DNA of 64,000 nucleotides from positions 226,280 to 290,279 of the forward strand of contig JAIUPC010000019.1 in the NCBI GenBank assembly GCA_020161655.1, in the 5' to 3' direction. This DNA is from Pseudomonadota bacterium (GTDB lineage Bacteria; Pseudomonadota; Alphaproteobacteria; Rhodobacterales; Rhodobacteraceae). Below are positions 18,705 to 28,399 of this stretch, in pieces. The notes below the pieces were generated by a model, which saw only the letters and a list, made by a program, of their open reading frames with translations, made no database searches and was not told the DNA's origin. The first letter of the stretch is position 1. Every line of letters begins with the position of its first letter. Both the position numbers and the translations under genes were made by a program.

Positions 18705-19586
18705 TTGAAGCTGTTTTCCGGGACGCCGCTGGCGCAGTTCTCCGACCAGCCAGAGAAGAAGCCGCGTGCGTCGCGGCGGATCGAGGCGCTGCCCGAAGCG
18801 CCGGAAACAACGCCCGTCCGCATCATCCCGATCCCGCGCCTCGCCGCCGGCGGCCGCTGGCGGATCGAGGCGATGCGCTCGCTCTCTGAACCCCTGCTCT
18901 TGTGGTTCACCCGCGGTCAGGGGCGCATCACCGTAGGCGGCGTCACCCGCGGTTTCGGCGCCCATAACGCGATCTTCATTCCGGCAGGCTGCATGCACGG
19001 CTTCGAGATGGGGGCGCAGAGCTTTGGCACCGCCGTCTTCTTCGGGCGCGGCACCACGCTCGACCTGCCGACCGAGCCGCAGCACATGCGCATCCGCGAT
19101 GTCGCCCCGCAGGCCGAACTTTCCGCCCTGATCGACAACGTCCAGAAAGAGCTTGAAAGCGGCAAGCCCGGCGCCGAACGCGCAGCGCGGCATCATCTTG
19201 GCCTGCTGGGTGTCTGGCTGGAACGCAATGTCGCCCAGTTGGGCGAGGACGGGCGCAGGCCCGACGCGGCCCGGCGCCTTGCCCGCCGTTATGCGGCGCT
19301 CCTGGAACGAGATTTCAAGACCGGCAAGGGCGTTGCCGATTATGCGCGCGAGTTGGGCGTCACGCCCACGCACCTGACCCGCGTCTGCAACCAGACCTGC
19401 GGCCGCTCCGCCTCGGACCTTCTGCACGACCGGCTGATCTTCGAGGCGCGGCTTCTGCTCAGCGAAACCCGCCTGCCCGTCGCGCGCGTGTCGGAGGCCT
19501 TGGGATTCACTTCCGCCGCCTATTTCACCCGCGCCTTCCAGCACCGGACCGGCAAGACCCCGTCGGCGTTCCGCCGACAGGGCTGA
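18705..19586 (+). CDS. AraC-family transcriptional regulator
   Basis: The protein has 293 residues. The N-terminal half is a cupin-like sensing domain ([21 protein letters not shown]). The C-terminal 100 residues carry the double helix-turn-helix of the AraC family ([20 protein letters not shown] and [20 protein letters not shown]), ending [12 protein letters not shown] chose TTG at 18705, which has GGGGA eight bases upstream; TTG at 18690 is also in frame. It lies 175 bases upstream of the peptide ABC transporter genes in the same direction, so it may regulate them, but there is no direct proof. The effector is unknown. Confidence 0.85.
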   Translation: MKLFSGTPLAQFSDQPEKKPRASRRIEALPEAPETTPVRIIPIPRLAAGGRWRIEAMRSLSEPLLLWFTRGQGRITVGGVTRGFGAHNAIFIPAGCMHGFEMGAQSFGTAVFFGRGTTLDLPTEPQHMRIRDVAPQAELSALIDNVQKELESGKPGAERAARHHLGLLGVWLERNVAQLGEDGRRPDAARRLARRYAALLERDFKTGKGVADYARELGVTPTHLTRVCNQTCGRSASDLLHDRLIFEARLLLSETRLPVARVSEALGFTSAAYFTRAFQHRTGKTPSAFRRQG

Positions 19587-19761
19587 TCGCGCCCCCCTTC
19601 GCCGCAACTTGACGCAAAAACGACAAGATGTGCCGCCTACAGGCATTGACGCTGCGGCAAAAAGCGGGCGCTATAAGGCCTTGGGGACGCGCTCCATGAT
19701 GTGAAACGCCGGATCAACCGGCGATCCAAGGGGCCGCTTCTGCTCGCAGGGAGAAAAGCGA

Positions 19762-21396
19762 ATGACTGGAAATCTCACACCGAAGAAACTGCACCCCGCC
19801 GCGCTTGCCTACGCGCAGGAAGTCACCGCCGGCACCATGGACCGGCGCGAATTCCTGACCCGCGCCACGGCGCTTGGCGTCTCGGCGGCCGGCGCTTACG
19901 GCCTTCTCGGCATCAAGGCTCCGGCTGTTGCGCAAGAGGCCAAGGCCGGCGGCGTGATCCGCATGGCAATGGAAGTGAAGGGCACCAAGGACCCGCGTCT
20001 GGCCGACTGGCCGCAGATCGCCAACATCTATCGCGGCTGGCTCGAATACCTGATCCAGTACAACAGTGATGGCACCTTCGAAGGCCGCCTCCTCGAAAGC
20101 TGGGAAGCGAATGCCGACGCCACCGAATACACGCTGAAGGTCCGCCAGGGCGTGACCTGGAACAACGGCGACCCCTTCACAGCCGATGACGTGGTGCGCA
20201 ACTTCGCCCGCTGGACCGATGGCAATGTCGAAGGCAACGCCATGGCCTCGCGCTTCCCCGGCCTCGTGGATGAGGCGACCAAGACGATGCGCGAAGGCGC
20301 GGTGACCAAGGTCGACGATTCCACCGTGAAGCTCAGCCTCAGCATCTCGGACATCGCCGTGGTGCCGAACCTCGCCGACTATCCTTCGGCAGTCGTGCAT
20401 TCCTCGTTCAAGGACGGCGACGATCCTTCGGCCAATCCGATCGGCACCGGCCCCTATATCCCGCAGGAAGTGTCCGTCGGTCAGCGCGTCGTTCTGGTGC
20501 GTGCGCCGAACCACACCTGGTGGGGCGGCACCTCGCCCCTGGATGAGATCCACTACATCGACTTCGGCACCGATCCGGCGGCGATGGTCGCGCTCTTTTC
20601 CTCGGACGAGGTCGATGCCAACTACGAATCGGTGGGCGAATTCATCGACATCCTCGACGGGATGGGCCTGACCAAGGAAGAGGCCGACACCGCCTCGACC
20701 ATCGTGGTGCGGATGAACTCCAGCAGCGACCTTTACAAGGACAAGGCCGTGCGTCAGGCGATCCAGCTTGCGGTCGATCCAGCCGTGGTGCTTGAGCTTG
20801 GCTACAACAACCTCGGCAAGACCGGCGAGAACCACCACTGCTTCCCGATCCACCCGGAGTATGCGGAGATCCCGAAGCAGACGATCAACCCGGCCGGCCT
20901 TCCGGCCGCGCTTGAGGCGGCGGGTCTCAAGGATACCGAGCTGGAAGTCATCTCGCTTGACGACGGCTGGGAATCGGCCACCACCGCCGCCGTTGTCGCT
21001 CAGATCCGCGATGCGGGCGCGACCATCAAGCACACGGTCATGCCCGGCTCGACCTTCTGGAACGACTGGCAGAAGTACCCGTTCTCCTCCACGACCTGGA
21101 ACCACCGCCCGCTCGCGGTGCAGAACATGTCGCTGGCCTATACCTCGACAGGGTCGTGGAACGAGACGGCGATGGCCAACCCGGAGTTCGACAAGCTGAT
21201 GGCCGAAGCACTTGCCATCGCCGATGCCGAGAAACGGAAAGAGGTCAACGCCAAGCTGGAAGCGATCCTGCAGGACGAGGGTTACATCATCAACCCGTTC
21301 TCGCGCTCGCTCTTCCGTCACCACAAGGAAGGCTTCGCCGGTCTCGCCCAGCATCCGGCGTTCGAGCATCACCATTACAAATGGTCGGTCGCCTGA
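19762..21396 (+). CDS. Tat-exported peptide/opine-type ABC binding protein
   Basis: This 544-residue SBP_bac_5 (DppA/OppA family) protein has a late twin-arginine signal: MDRREFLTRATALGVSAAGAYG at about residues 26-47, cleaved near AVAQ/E. Tat export means it folds before crossing the membrane. Family blocks include DGTFEGRLLESWEANADATEYTLKVRQGVTWNNGDPFTADDV. The real substrate cannot be told; dipeptides, oligopeptides, opines or similar amino compounds are possible. It is followed by a strong hairpin and then by two permeases and a fused ATPase, so it is the first gene of a complete importer operon. Confidence 0.9.
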   Translation: MTGNLTPKKLHPAALAYAQEVTAGTMDRREFLTRATALGVSAAGAYGLLGIKAPAVAQEAKAGGVIRMAMEVKGTKDPRLADWPQIANIYRGWLEYLIQYNSDGTFEGRLLESWEANADATEYTLKVRQGVTWNNGDPFTADDVVRNFARWTDGNVEGNAMASRFPGLVDEATKTMREGAVTKVDDSTVKLSLSISDIAVVPNLADYPSAVVHSSFKDGDDPSANPIGTGPYIPQEVSVGQRVVLVRAPNHTWWGGTSPLDEIHYIDFGTDPAAMVALFSSDEVDANYESVGEFIDILDGMGLTKEEADTASTIVVRMNSSSDLYKDKAVRQAIQLAVDPAVVLELGYNNLGKTGENHHCFPIHPEYAEIPKQTINPAGLPAALEAAGLKDTELEVISLDDGWESATTAAVVAQIRDAGATIKHTVMPGSTFWNDWQKYPFSSTTWNHRPLAVQNMSLAYTSTGSWNETAMANPEFDKLMAEALAIADAEKRKEVNAKLEAILQDEGYIINPFSRSLFRHHKEGFAGLAQHPAFEHHHYKWSVA

Positions 21397-21407
21397 CGGC
21401 CGCCGAA

Positions 21408-21433
21408 GGGACGCGCCGGTCACGGCGCGTCCC
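21408..21433 (+). terminator. Strong hairpin after binding-protein gene
   Basis: A perfect 11-base stem (arms GGGACGCGCCG and CGGCGCGTCCC) with a four-base GTCA loop lies 12 bases after the binding-protein stop and about 80 bases before the permease start. There is no T run, so it more likely stabilises the upstream mRNA or attenuates transcription than fully terminates it. Confidence 0.7.
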
Positions 21434-21512
21434 GCTTCCACTCTCTCTCGGCTAGTCCGTCACCAGACCTGGCGCGCCACGGGCGCGAACCACACGGGGG
21501 ATAGTACATTCC

Positions 21513-22601
21513 ATGTTGAAGTTTATCCTCCGCCGGTTGGGCGTGATGCTTCTCACCGCATTTGCGCTGACCTTCGTCGTGTTCTACCTGACCAACCTCG
21601 CGCCGAACCTTGAAAAGCTGGCGCGCAGTGAAGGTTCGGTGCGGATGACGGAAGAGGCCGTCACCGCCTGGATCGAACAGAACGGTCATTCCGGCCCGGT
21701 GCTGATGCGCTATGGCCAGTGGCTCGGCGTGGTGCCAGGCTGGACCTTTACCGACGAGAAGGGCGTGACCCGTGGCCGCTGCATCGCCCAGGACGGCGAT
21801 GCTGCGCTGGCGCCGCGCTACTGCGGCGTGCTTCAGGGCAACTGGGGCTATTCCACTGTCTTCAAGCAACCCGTCGGCCCGGCGCTTCTGGAGAAGCTCG
21901 GCGCGACCGGCTGGCTGATGCTCTGGGTGATGATCGTCATGGTGCCGGTCTCGCTTATCCTCGGCGTCCTTTCGGGGATGCGCGAGGGTTCGGCGATGGA
22001 CCGGACGCTCTCGACCTTCGCCATCGTCTCGACCGCGACGCCGGAATATGTCTCGGGCGTCGTCCTCGTGGCGCTTTTCGCGACGGCCACGACCGGCCTT
22101 TCGCCGCTTCTGATCGACATGGGGCTGCTGGAACCGAAAAAGACGCTCTTTCTCGCCTCCTCGACCTCGGCGATGGACAACATCACCTTCTGGAACTTCA
22201 CCCTGCCGGTGATGACCATCGCCCTTTACGGCATCGGCTACATCGCCCGCATGACCCGCGCCTCGATGACCGAGGTAATGACGCAGCAATACATCCGCAC
22301 TGCCCGGCTCAAGGGAGTCAACTTCCGCAGCGTGGTGATGAAGCACGCGCTGAGGAACGCGCTGATCGCGCCCTTCACCGTGATCATGCTGCAGTTCCCC
22401 TGGCTTCTGAACGGCGTCGTCATCACCGAGACGCTCTTCAACTACAAGGGCTTCGGCTGGACGCTGGTGACGGCGGCAAGCAACAACGACATCCAGCTTC
22501 TGCTCGGCTGTTCGGTCGTCGCGGTGCTTGTCGTTCTCGTGACCCAGCTGATCTCCGACATCGGCTACGTCTATCTCAACCCGCGCATCCGGATTTCGTA
22601 A
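21513..22601 (+). CDS. ABC permease, DppB/OppB type
   Basis: This 362-residue inner-membrane protein starts MLKFILRRLGVMLLTAFALT, the typical DppB N-terminus. The C-terminal half holds the transport domain with the EAA-type loop (RTARLKGVNFRSVVMKHALRNAL). Between helix 1 and the core there is an unusually long periplasmic segment (residues about 30-130) that contains two cysteines in RGRCIAQDGD...RYCGV. It pairs with the next gene to form the transmembrane channel. Confidence 0.9.
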   Translation: MLKFILRRLGVMLLTAFALTFVVFYLTNLAPNLEKLARSEGSVRMTEEAVTAWIEQNGHSGPVLMRYGQWLGVVPGWTFTDEKGVTRGRCIAQDGDAALAPRYCGVLQGNWGYSTVFKQPVGPALLEKLGATGWLMLWVMIVMVPVSLILGVLSGMREGSAMDRTLSTFAIVSTATPEYVSGVVLVALFATATTGLSPLLIDMGLLEPKKTLFLASSTSAMDNITFWNFTLPVMTIALYGIGYIARMTRASMTEVMTQQYIRTARLKGVNFRSVVMKHALRNALIAPFTVIMLQFPWLLNGVVITETLFNYKGFGWTLVTAASNNDIQLLLGCSVVAVLVVLVTQLISDIGYVYLNPRIRIS

Positions 22602-22614
22602 GGGGAGCTTTGCC

Positions 22615-24042
22615 ATGGAGCCGTTGACCTGGACTGGTTCGCTGTCCCTCCTGAACCCGGTGCTCGCCGCGCTGGCAGCCCTTCTCGTCCTCGCCATCCT
22701 CGCGCGGATCGCGCTGTCCTTCTTTGCGACCGAACCCGCCGTCGTGGTGAACCCGGACGGCACCGCAACAGCGCCGAACGGCCTCTGGTCGCTTTCGGTG
22801 ACGGCGGGGAAATGGCTGTTCCTGTCCTTGGTCGGTGTCCTTGTCCTCTATATCGTCGGCGGCGTGGTGACGCCGCTCGGCAGCGGCGGCATCTTCGGCG
22901 CGGCGGCGAAGAAGTTCCTGCCGGTCTGGATCGCTCTCGTCGTCCTTTTCGCCGTCTCGCTGCGGTTCAAGCGCCGCCTCGGGCTTTACGGCAAGCTCTT
23001 CGACTCGACGATCGGCATGATCGGCTTCGGTCTTGTGATGTTCTGGGTCTTCACCGCGATCTTCGCCGACATGATCGTCATGCATGACCCGCTCGGCCAG
23101 ATCAGCCAGTTGAAGAACAAGGCGCCGGGCGTAGCCCTGCCCGACGGATCGGGCTGGTACATCTTCGGCGGCGACCATCTTGGCCGCGACGTCTTCAGCC
23201 GCATGATCAAGGGAAGCCAGGTCGTCATCCAGATCGCGCCCCTGGCCACGCTCTTCGCCTTCATGGTCGGCATCACGCTTGGCCTGCCCGCCGGTTACTA
23301 TGGCGGCAAACTCGACTCAGGTCTGTCGTTCCTCGCCAACCTGATCCTCGCCTTCCCGGTGATCCTGCTCTTCTATCTCCTCGTCACGCCCGAGATCGTG
23401 ACCACCGGCCTGCCGCAGTTCATGGCGGTGGCGCTCTTTATCTTCCCGCTGGTCTTTCTCACCATCCTCCTGAATTCGCGCTATTACGTGCAGCCTCAGC
23501 GCCGCAACCTGATGGTGGCGGCGGTCCTTGGCATCGGCGGCTGGCTCTATCTCTCGCTCATCTCGACGCCCGGCACCGCCGTCTCGTTCTTCCCCGCTGC
23601 GATTGACCTCTTTGACGTACCTCCGAATATCCTCATCGTTTTCGTCTCGGTGGTCTTCGTGAACTCGCCCACGGTGTTCCGCATCGTCCGGGGCCTCACC
23701 CTCGACATCAAGACGCGCGACTATGTCTCGGCGGCGCAGACGAGGGGGGAGCGGCCCTGGTACATCATGCTGTGGGAGATCCTGCCCAACGCCCGCGGCC
23801 CCCTGATCGTCGATTTCTGCCTCAGGATCGGCTACACCACGATCCTCCTCGGCACGCTCGGCTTCTTCGGCTTGGGCCTTTCGCCCGAAAGCCCGGACTG
23901 GGGCACCACGATCAACGCCGGACGCAGGCTCCTCACCATCGCCCCGCATCCCGCCATCGTCCCCGCCGTTGCCCTGATGAGCCTCGTCCTCGGCCTCAAC
24001 CTTCTCGCCGACGGCTTGCGCGAAGAAAGCCTGAGGGACTGA
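22615..24042 (+). CDS. ABC permease, DppC/OppC type, enlarged
   Basis: The protein has 475 residues, against about 300 for ordinary DppC. The core family parts are present: GGDHLGRDVFSRMIKGSQVV, the EAA loop TRDYVSAAQTRGERPWYIMLWEILPNARGPL, and FFGLGLSPESPDWG near the C-terminus. Extra sequence comes as two or three additional N-terminal hydrophobic segments (about 1-130) and a further hydrophobic stretch in the middle (about 265-325). The RBS (AAGGGGAG) is good. It is the partner of the DppB-type permease, with a 13-base gap. Confidence 0.9.
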   Translation: MEPLTWTGSLSLLNPVLAALAALLVLAILARIALSFFATEPAVVVNPDGTATAPNGLWSLSVTAGKWLFLSLVGVLVLYIVGGVVTPLGSGGIFGAAAKKFLPVWIALVVLFAVSLRFKRRLGLYGKLFDSTIGMIGFGLVMFWVFTAIFADMIVMHDPLGQISQLKNKAPGVALPDGSGWYIFGGDHLGRDVFSRMIKGSQVVIQIAPLATLFAFMVGITLGLPAGYYGGKLDSGLSFLANLILAFPVILLFYLLVTPEIVTTGLPQFMAVALFIFPLVFLTILLNSRYYVQPQRRNLMVAAVLGIGGWLYLSLISTPGTAVSFFPAAIDLFDVPPNILIVFVSVVFVNSPTVFRIVRGLTLDIKTRDYVSAAQTRGERPWYIMLWEILPNARGPLIVDFCLRIGYTTILLGTLGFFGLGLSPESPDWGTTINAGRRLLTIAPHPAIVPAVALMSLVLGLNLLADGLREESLRD

Positions 24043-24075
24043 TGCTGCGCCCAATTCATCTTGCCCGAAATACCT

Positions 24076-24100
24076 CGGGGGCGCGGGGGCAGCGCCCCCG
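24076..24100. repeat. REP-like palindrome between permease and ATPase genes
   Basis: Nine-base perfect arms CGGGGGCGC/GCGCCCCCG enclose a seven-base loop. It is preceded by TTGCCCGAAATACCTC. This type of GC-rich intergenic hairpin, often with a CCCGAAATAC flank, recurs between genes of Rhodobacteraceae. It could attenuate expression of the ATPase or stabilise mRNA. Confidence 0.55.
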
Positions 24101-24124
24101 GCTCCTGCCGCAGGGAGAATGCCG

Positions 24125-26209
24125 ATGACCAAATGGGACTATGACGGTCCGATCCTCGAGATCGAGAACCTCTCCATCAGCTTCTTCACGCGGCTGCGCG
24201 AAATTCCGGCGGTGATGGATTTTTCCTGCACCGTCCAGCCCGGCGAGGCGATGGGTCTTGTCGGCGAGAGCGGTTGCGGCAAGTCGACCGTGGCGCTTGC
24301 GGTGATGCGCGACCTTGGCAAGAACGGCCGCATCGTCGGCGGCTCGATCAAGTTCAAGGGCCGCGACATCACCCGCATGTCGGATGAGGAACTGCGCGAC
24401 ATCCGCGGGTCCGAGATCGCGATGATCTACCAGGAACCGATGGCGTCGCTGAACCCGGCGATGAAGATCGGCCAGCAGCTCATGGAAGTGCCGATGATCC
24501 ATGAGGGGGTGTCGAAGGAAGAGGCGTGGAAACGCGCGCTTGAAGTGGTGCGCGACGTGCGCCTGCCCGACCCGGAGCGGATGCTGCGCTCCTACCCGCA
24601 CCAGCTTTCCGGCGGCCAGCAGCAGCGCATCGTCATCGCCATGGCGCTGATGTCGAAGCCCGCACTTCTGATCCTCGACGAACCCACGACCGCGCTTGAC
24701 GTGACGGTCGAGGCGGCGGTCGTGGATCTCGTCAAAGACCTCGGCCACAAGTACGGCACCTCGATGCTTTTCATCTCGCACAACCTCGGGCTGGTGCTTG
24801 AAACCTGTGACCGGCTCTGCGTCATGTATTCCGGCGAGGCGGTGGAGACCGGCTCGATCAAGGATGTCTTCGACAAGATGCAGCATCCTTATACGCAGGC
24901 GCTTTTCCGTTCGATCCCGCTCCCCGGGGCCGACAAGACCACCCGCCCGCTCATCGCCATTCCCGGCAACTTCCCCCTGCCCCACGAACGCCCGCCGGGC
25001 TGCAACTTCGGCCCGCGCTGCACCTATTTCGAGGCCGGCCGCTGCGATGCCGCCGACATCCCGATGTTCCCGGTCACCGGGCAGGAACGCCACGAAACCC
25101 GCTGCCTGCGGTTCAAGGAAATCGACTGGGCAGCGCCACCCAAGGCCGCCCGCCAGAACGAGAAGGGCGAGGTCGGCAGGGTCGTCCTCAAGATGGAGGA
25201 TCTCAGGAAATACTATGAAGTCAGGGGCGGCGCGCTCTTCGGCGGCGGCGACACCAAGGTGGTGAAAGCCAACGAAACCCTCAGCTTCGAGGCGCGCGAG
25301 GGCGAGACGCTGGCCATCGTCGGCGAGTCGGGTTGCGGCAAGTCGACCTTTGCCAAGGTGCTGATGGGGCTTGAGACCGCCACCTCCGGCCAGATCTTCC
25401 TTTACGACAACGAAATCCAGTCGACCCCGATCCAGAGCCGCAACACCGAAACCGTCTCGGGCGTGCAGATGGTGTTCCAGAACCCCTTCGACACGCTCAA
25501 CCCCTCGATGACCGTCGGGCGGCAGATCATCCGCGCGCTGGAGATTTTCGGCGAGGGCAAGAACGATGCCGAAAGGCAGGCGCGGATGCTTGAGCTTCTT
25601 GACCTCGTCAAGCTGCCCCGCGCCTTTGCCGAACGGATGCCGCGCCAGTTGTCGGGTGGGCAGAAGCAGCGCGTGGGCATCGCCCGCGCCTTTGCCGGCG
25701 GCGCGAAGATCGTTGTGGCGGATGAACCCGTCTCGGCGCTCGACGTGTCGGTGCAGGCCGCCGTCACCGATCTTCTCATGGAGATCCAGCGCAAGAACAA
25801 GACGACGCTTCTCTTCATCAGCCACGACCTTTCCATCGTCCGCTATCTCTCGGACCGGGTGATGGTGATGTACCTTGGCCATGTGGTGGAGCTTGGGTCG
25901 ACCGATCAGGTCTTCTCGCCCCCCTACCACCCCTATACCGAGGCGCTGCTGTCGGCGGTGCCGATCGCCGATACCAAGGTCAAGAAGAAGCATATCGTGC
26001 TTGAAGGCGACATCCCCTCGGCAATGAACCCGCCGCCTGGCTGTCCGTTCCAGACCCGCTGCCGCTGGAAGTCGCGGGTTCCGGGCGGGCTTTGCGAAAA
26101 GGAAGTGCCGCCGGTCCGTGACCTTGGCAACGGCCATCAGGTCAAGTGCCACCTGTCGGATGCGGAATTCGCGACGATGGAGCCGGTCATCACCATCGCC
26201 GCCGAGTAA
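24125..26209 (+). CDS. Fused double ABC ATPase, DppD-DppF type
   Basis: The 694-residue protein holds two complete nucleotide-binding domains in one chain. Walker A GESGCGKST is at about residue 47 and again near 405. The signatures LSGGQQQRI and LSGGQKQRV, and Walker B motifs LLILDEPTTALD and IVVADEPVSALD, are present. Each half ends with the oligopeptide/dipeptide C-terminal domain with clustered cysteines (GCNFGPRCTYFEAGRC, GCPFQTRCRWK), which may bind an iron-sulfur cluster as in other DppD/DppF. ATG at 24125 is better placed than 24119 relative to GGGAG. It ends 20 bases inside the convergent next gene. Confidence 0.92.
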   Translation: MTKWDYDGPILEIENLSISFFTRLREIPAVMDFSCTVQPGEAMGLVGESGCGKSTVALAVMRDLGKNGRIVGGSIKFKGRDITRMSDEELRDIRGSEIAMIYQEPMASLNPAMKIGQQLMEVPMIHEGVSKEEAWKRALEVVRDVRLPDPERMLRSYPHQLSGGQQQRIVIAMALMSKPALLILDEPTTALDVTVEAAVVDLVKDLGHKYGTSMLFISHNLGLVLETCDRLCVMYSGEAVETGSIKDVFDKMQHPYTQALFRSIPLPGADKTTRPLIAIPGNFPLPHERPPGCNFGPRCTYFEAGRCDAADIPMFPVTGQERHETRCLRFKEIDWAAPPKAARQNEKGEVGRVVLKMEDLRKYYEVRGGALFGGGDTKVVKANETLSFEAREGETLAIVGESGCGKSTFAKVLMGLETATSGQIFLYDNEIQSTPIQSRNTETVSGVQMVFQNPFDTLNPSMTVGRQIIRALEIFGEGKNDAERQARMLELLDLVKLPRAFAERMPRQLSGGQKQRVGIARAFAGGAKIVVADEPVSALDVSVQAAVTDLLMEIQRKNKTTLLFISHDLSIVRYLSDRVMVMYLGHVVELGSTDQVFSPPYHPYTEALLSAVPIADTKVKKKHIVLEGDIPSAMNPPPGCPFQTRCRWKSRVPGGLCEKEVPPVRDLGNGHQVKCHLSDAEFATMEPVITIAAE

Positions 26210-27083
26210 GCCGCGGCAGGACCAGAAGCGTGGGGCCAAGGGCGCGGATTTCTGCGCCGGTGCCTGCCTTGAAATCGGCGAGGCCGGGCGCCGCGCCGCT
26301 GTTCACGTCGCCAAGATCGAAGGCGGCGAAGCCATCGTCCTGAAGGTCGCGCGCCGCGCGCCAGAGGAGAAGCCGCTGCGCATTCAGCTGGCGGCCTTGC
26401 GCGCCGGACCATGAAAGGTGATAGCTGGCCCAGGGCCAGTGCTTAAGGATCAGCATGCCAGCGACCGGCTGACCGTCTCTCCGCGCCTCATAAAGCAGGA
26501 ACGACCCCGGCGCTACTGCGCGCCAGACTTCGGCAAACCCCGGTGGCAAGGCGTGGTAGCGCCGCGCAAGACGCTGCGCCGCCTCGGCGGCATAGAGCCA
26601 GCCAGCATCGGCCTTGGCGCTGACCCGGACCGTGATCGCACCCGCCATCCTTTCGGCGCGCAAAAGCTTGTTGCGCCAGTTCGCCCTTAGACCGGCCCTG
26701 AGAAGCGCCGCATCGCCCGGCAGGTGCCAGATCGCCTGCGACCGGGGCGCCACGATCGGGATCAGACCGCGCCCCGCGACCGGGTGTTCGGGCGTGGCGA
26801 TGGTCAGCGCGCTGCCGGCGATGTCGCGCAAGCTGGGGGCCGGAGGTTCGGGATCAAGCCAAAGCGGCCCGCGCGACAGAAGCGCCAATCCCGGCCGCCG
26901 TGCGACCTGCGCCAGACCGGCAGGGGCGCCCGCCGCGCGCCACAGGCCATATCGCACCTCGCGGCCAAGACGCCGGAGTACCGCGCCATAGATCGGATGC
27001 TGCTGCATAGGCATCGGCACGCCTGCCGCTGCGAAAGCGACGAGCATGTCGGGATCAGCGTTGTCCTGCCAGCAAAAGTCCAT
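26190..27083 (-). CDS. FemAB/GNAT-like N-acyltransferase
   Basis: This 297-residue protein starts MDFCWQDNADPDMLVAFAAAG. The central and C-terminal parts (RNKLLRAERM, FLLYEARRDGQPVAGMLILKHWPWASYHLSWSGAQGRQLNAQ, FDLGDVNSG) resemble the FemAB/peptidoglycan-interpeptide-bridge or GNAT acyltransferase fold. No signal peptide. Acceptor and donor are unknown. The ATG at 27083 is the conserved-looking start; the frame remains open to 27158. Its 3' end overlaps the 3' end of the convergent ATPase gene by 20 bases. Confidence 0.6.
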   Translation of the reverse strand: MDFCWQDNADPDMLVAFAAAGVPMPMQQHPIYGAVLRRLGREVRYGLWRAAGAPAGLAQVARRPGLALLSRGPLWLDPEPPAPSLRDIAGSALTIATPEHPVAGRGLIPIVAPRSQAIWHLPGDAALLRAGLRANWRNKLLRAERMAGAITVRVSAKADAGWLYAAEAAQRLARRYHALPPGFAEVWRAVAPGSFLLYEARRDGQPVAGMLILKHWPWASYHLSWSGAQGRQLNAQRLLLWRAARDLQDDGFAAFDLGDVNSGAAPGLADFKAGTGAEIRALGPTLLVLPRLTRRRW

Positions 27084-27130
27084 GCGCCGATTAAGGGCAC
27101 ATAAACCTAACATAGCGCTAATATTGGTAC

Positions 27131-27298
27131 ATGAGCCTGATTCGCACCGACCACTCACGCAATTCCGGCAAAAACGTGGCGCCGGTCCCTCGCGCCACGT
27201 ACAGCGGGTTTTTTCTTCTTGCCGGCGGTCTCTCGACCTCGCTCCTGATCGCGATGACCGGTTTTACGGTCGCCGTGACCCTGATCTGGGCCGGCTGA
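27131..27298 (+). CDS. Possible 55-residue membrane protein
   Basis: ATG at 27131 opens a frame ending in TGA at 27298, translating as MSLIRTDHSRNSGKNVAP, then PRATYSGFFLLAGGLSTSL and a hydrophobic C-terminal half (LLIAMTGFTVAVTLIWAG). One or two membrane spans are likely. There is no clear ribosome-binding site. It fits exactly between a minus-strand acyltransferase start and the aglK stop, with no overlap. It could be a real small inner-membrane protein or chance. Confidence 0.45.
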   Translation: MSLIRTDHSRNSGKNVAPVPRATYSGFFLLAGGLSTSLLIAMTGFTVAVTLIWAG

Positions 27299-28387
<1,089 letters not shown>

Positions 28388-28399
28388 GTGTCCCCCTCA

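Noticed and set aside
16851-19646. A 931-codon minus-strand open frame covering pyrH and running antisense through miaA and the AraC gene
   Set aside because: Only the last 243 codons match PyrH. The rest is antisense to two good genes and follows from high GC third positions.
19587-19761. A sigma-70 promoter (TTGACG...TATAAG) before the peptide-binding-protein gene
   Set aside because: The best -35/-10 pair is 19-20 bases apart, too far for confidence, so it is not listed as a feature.
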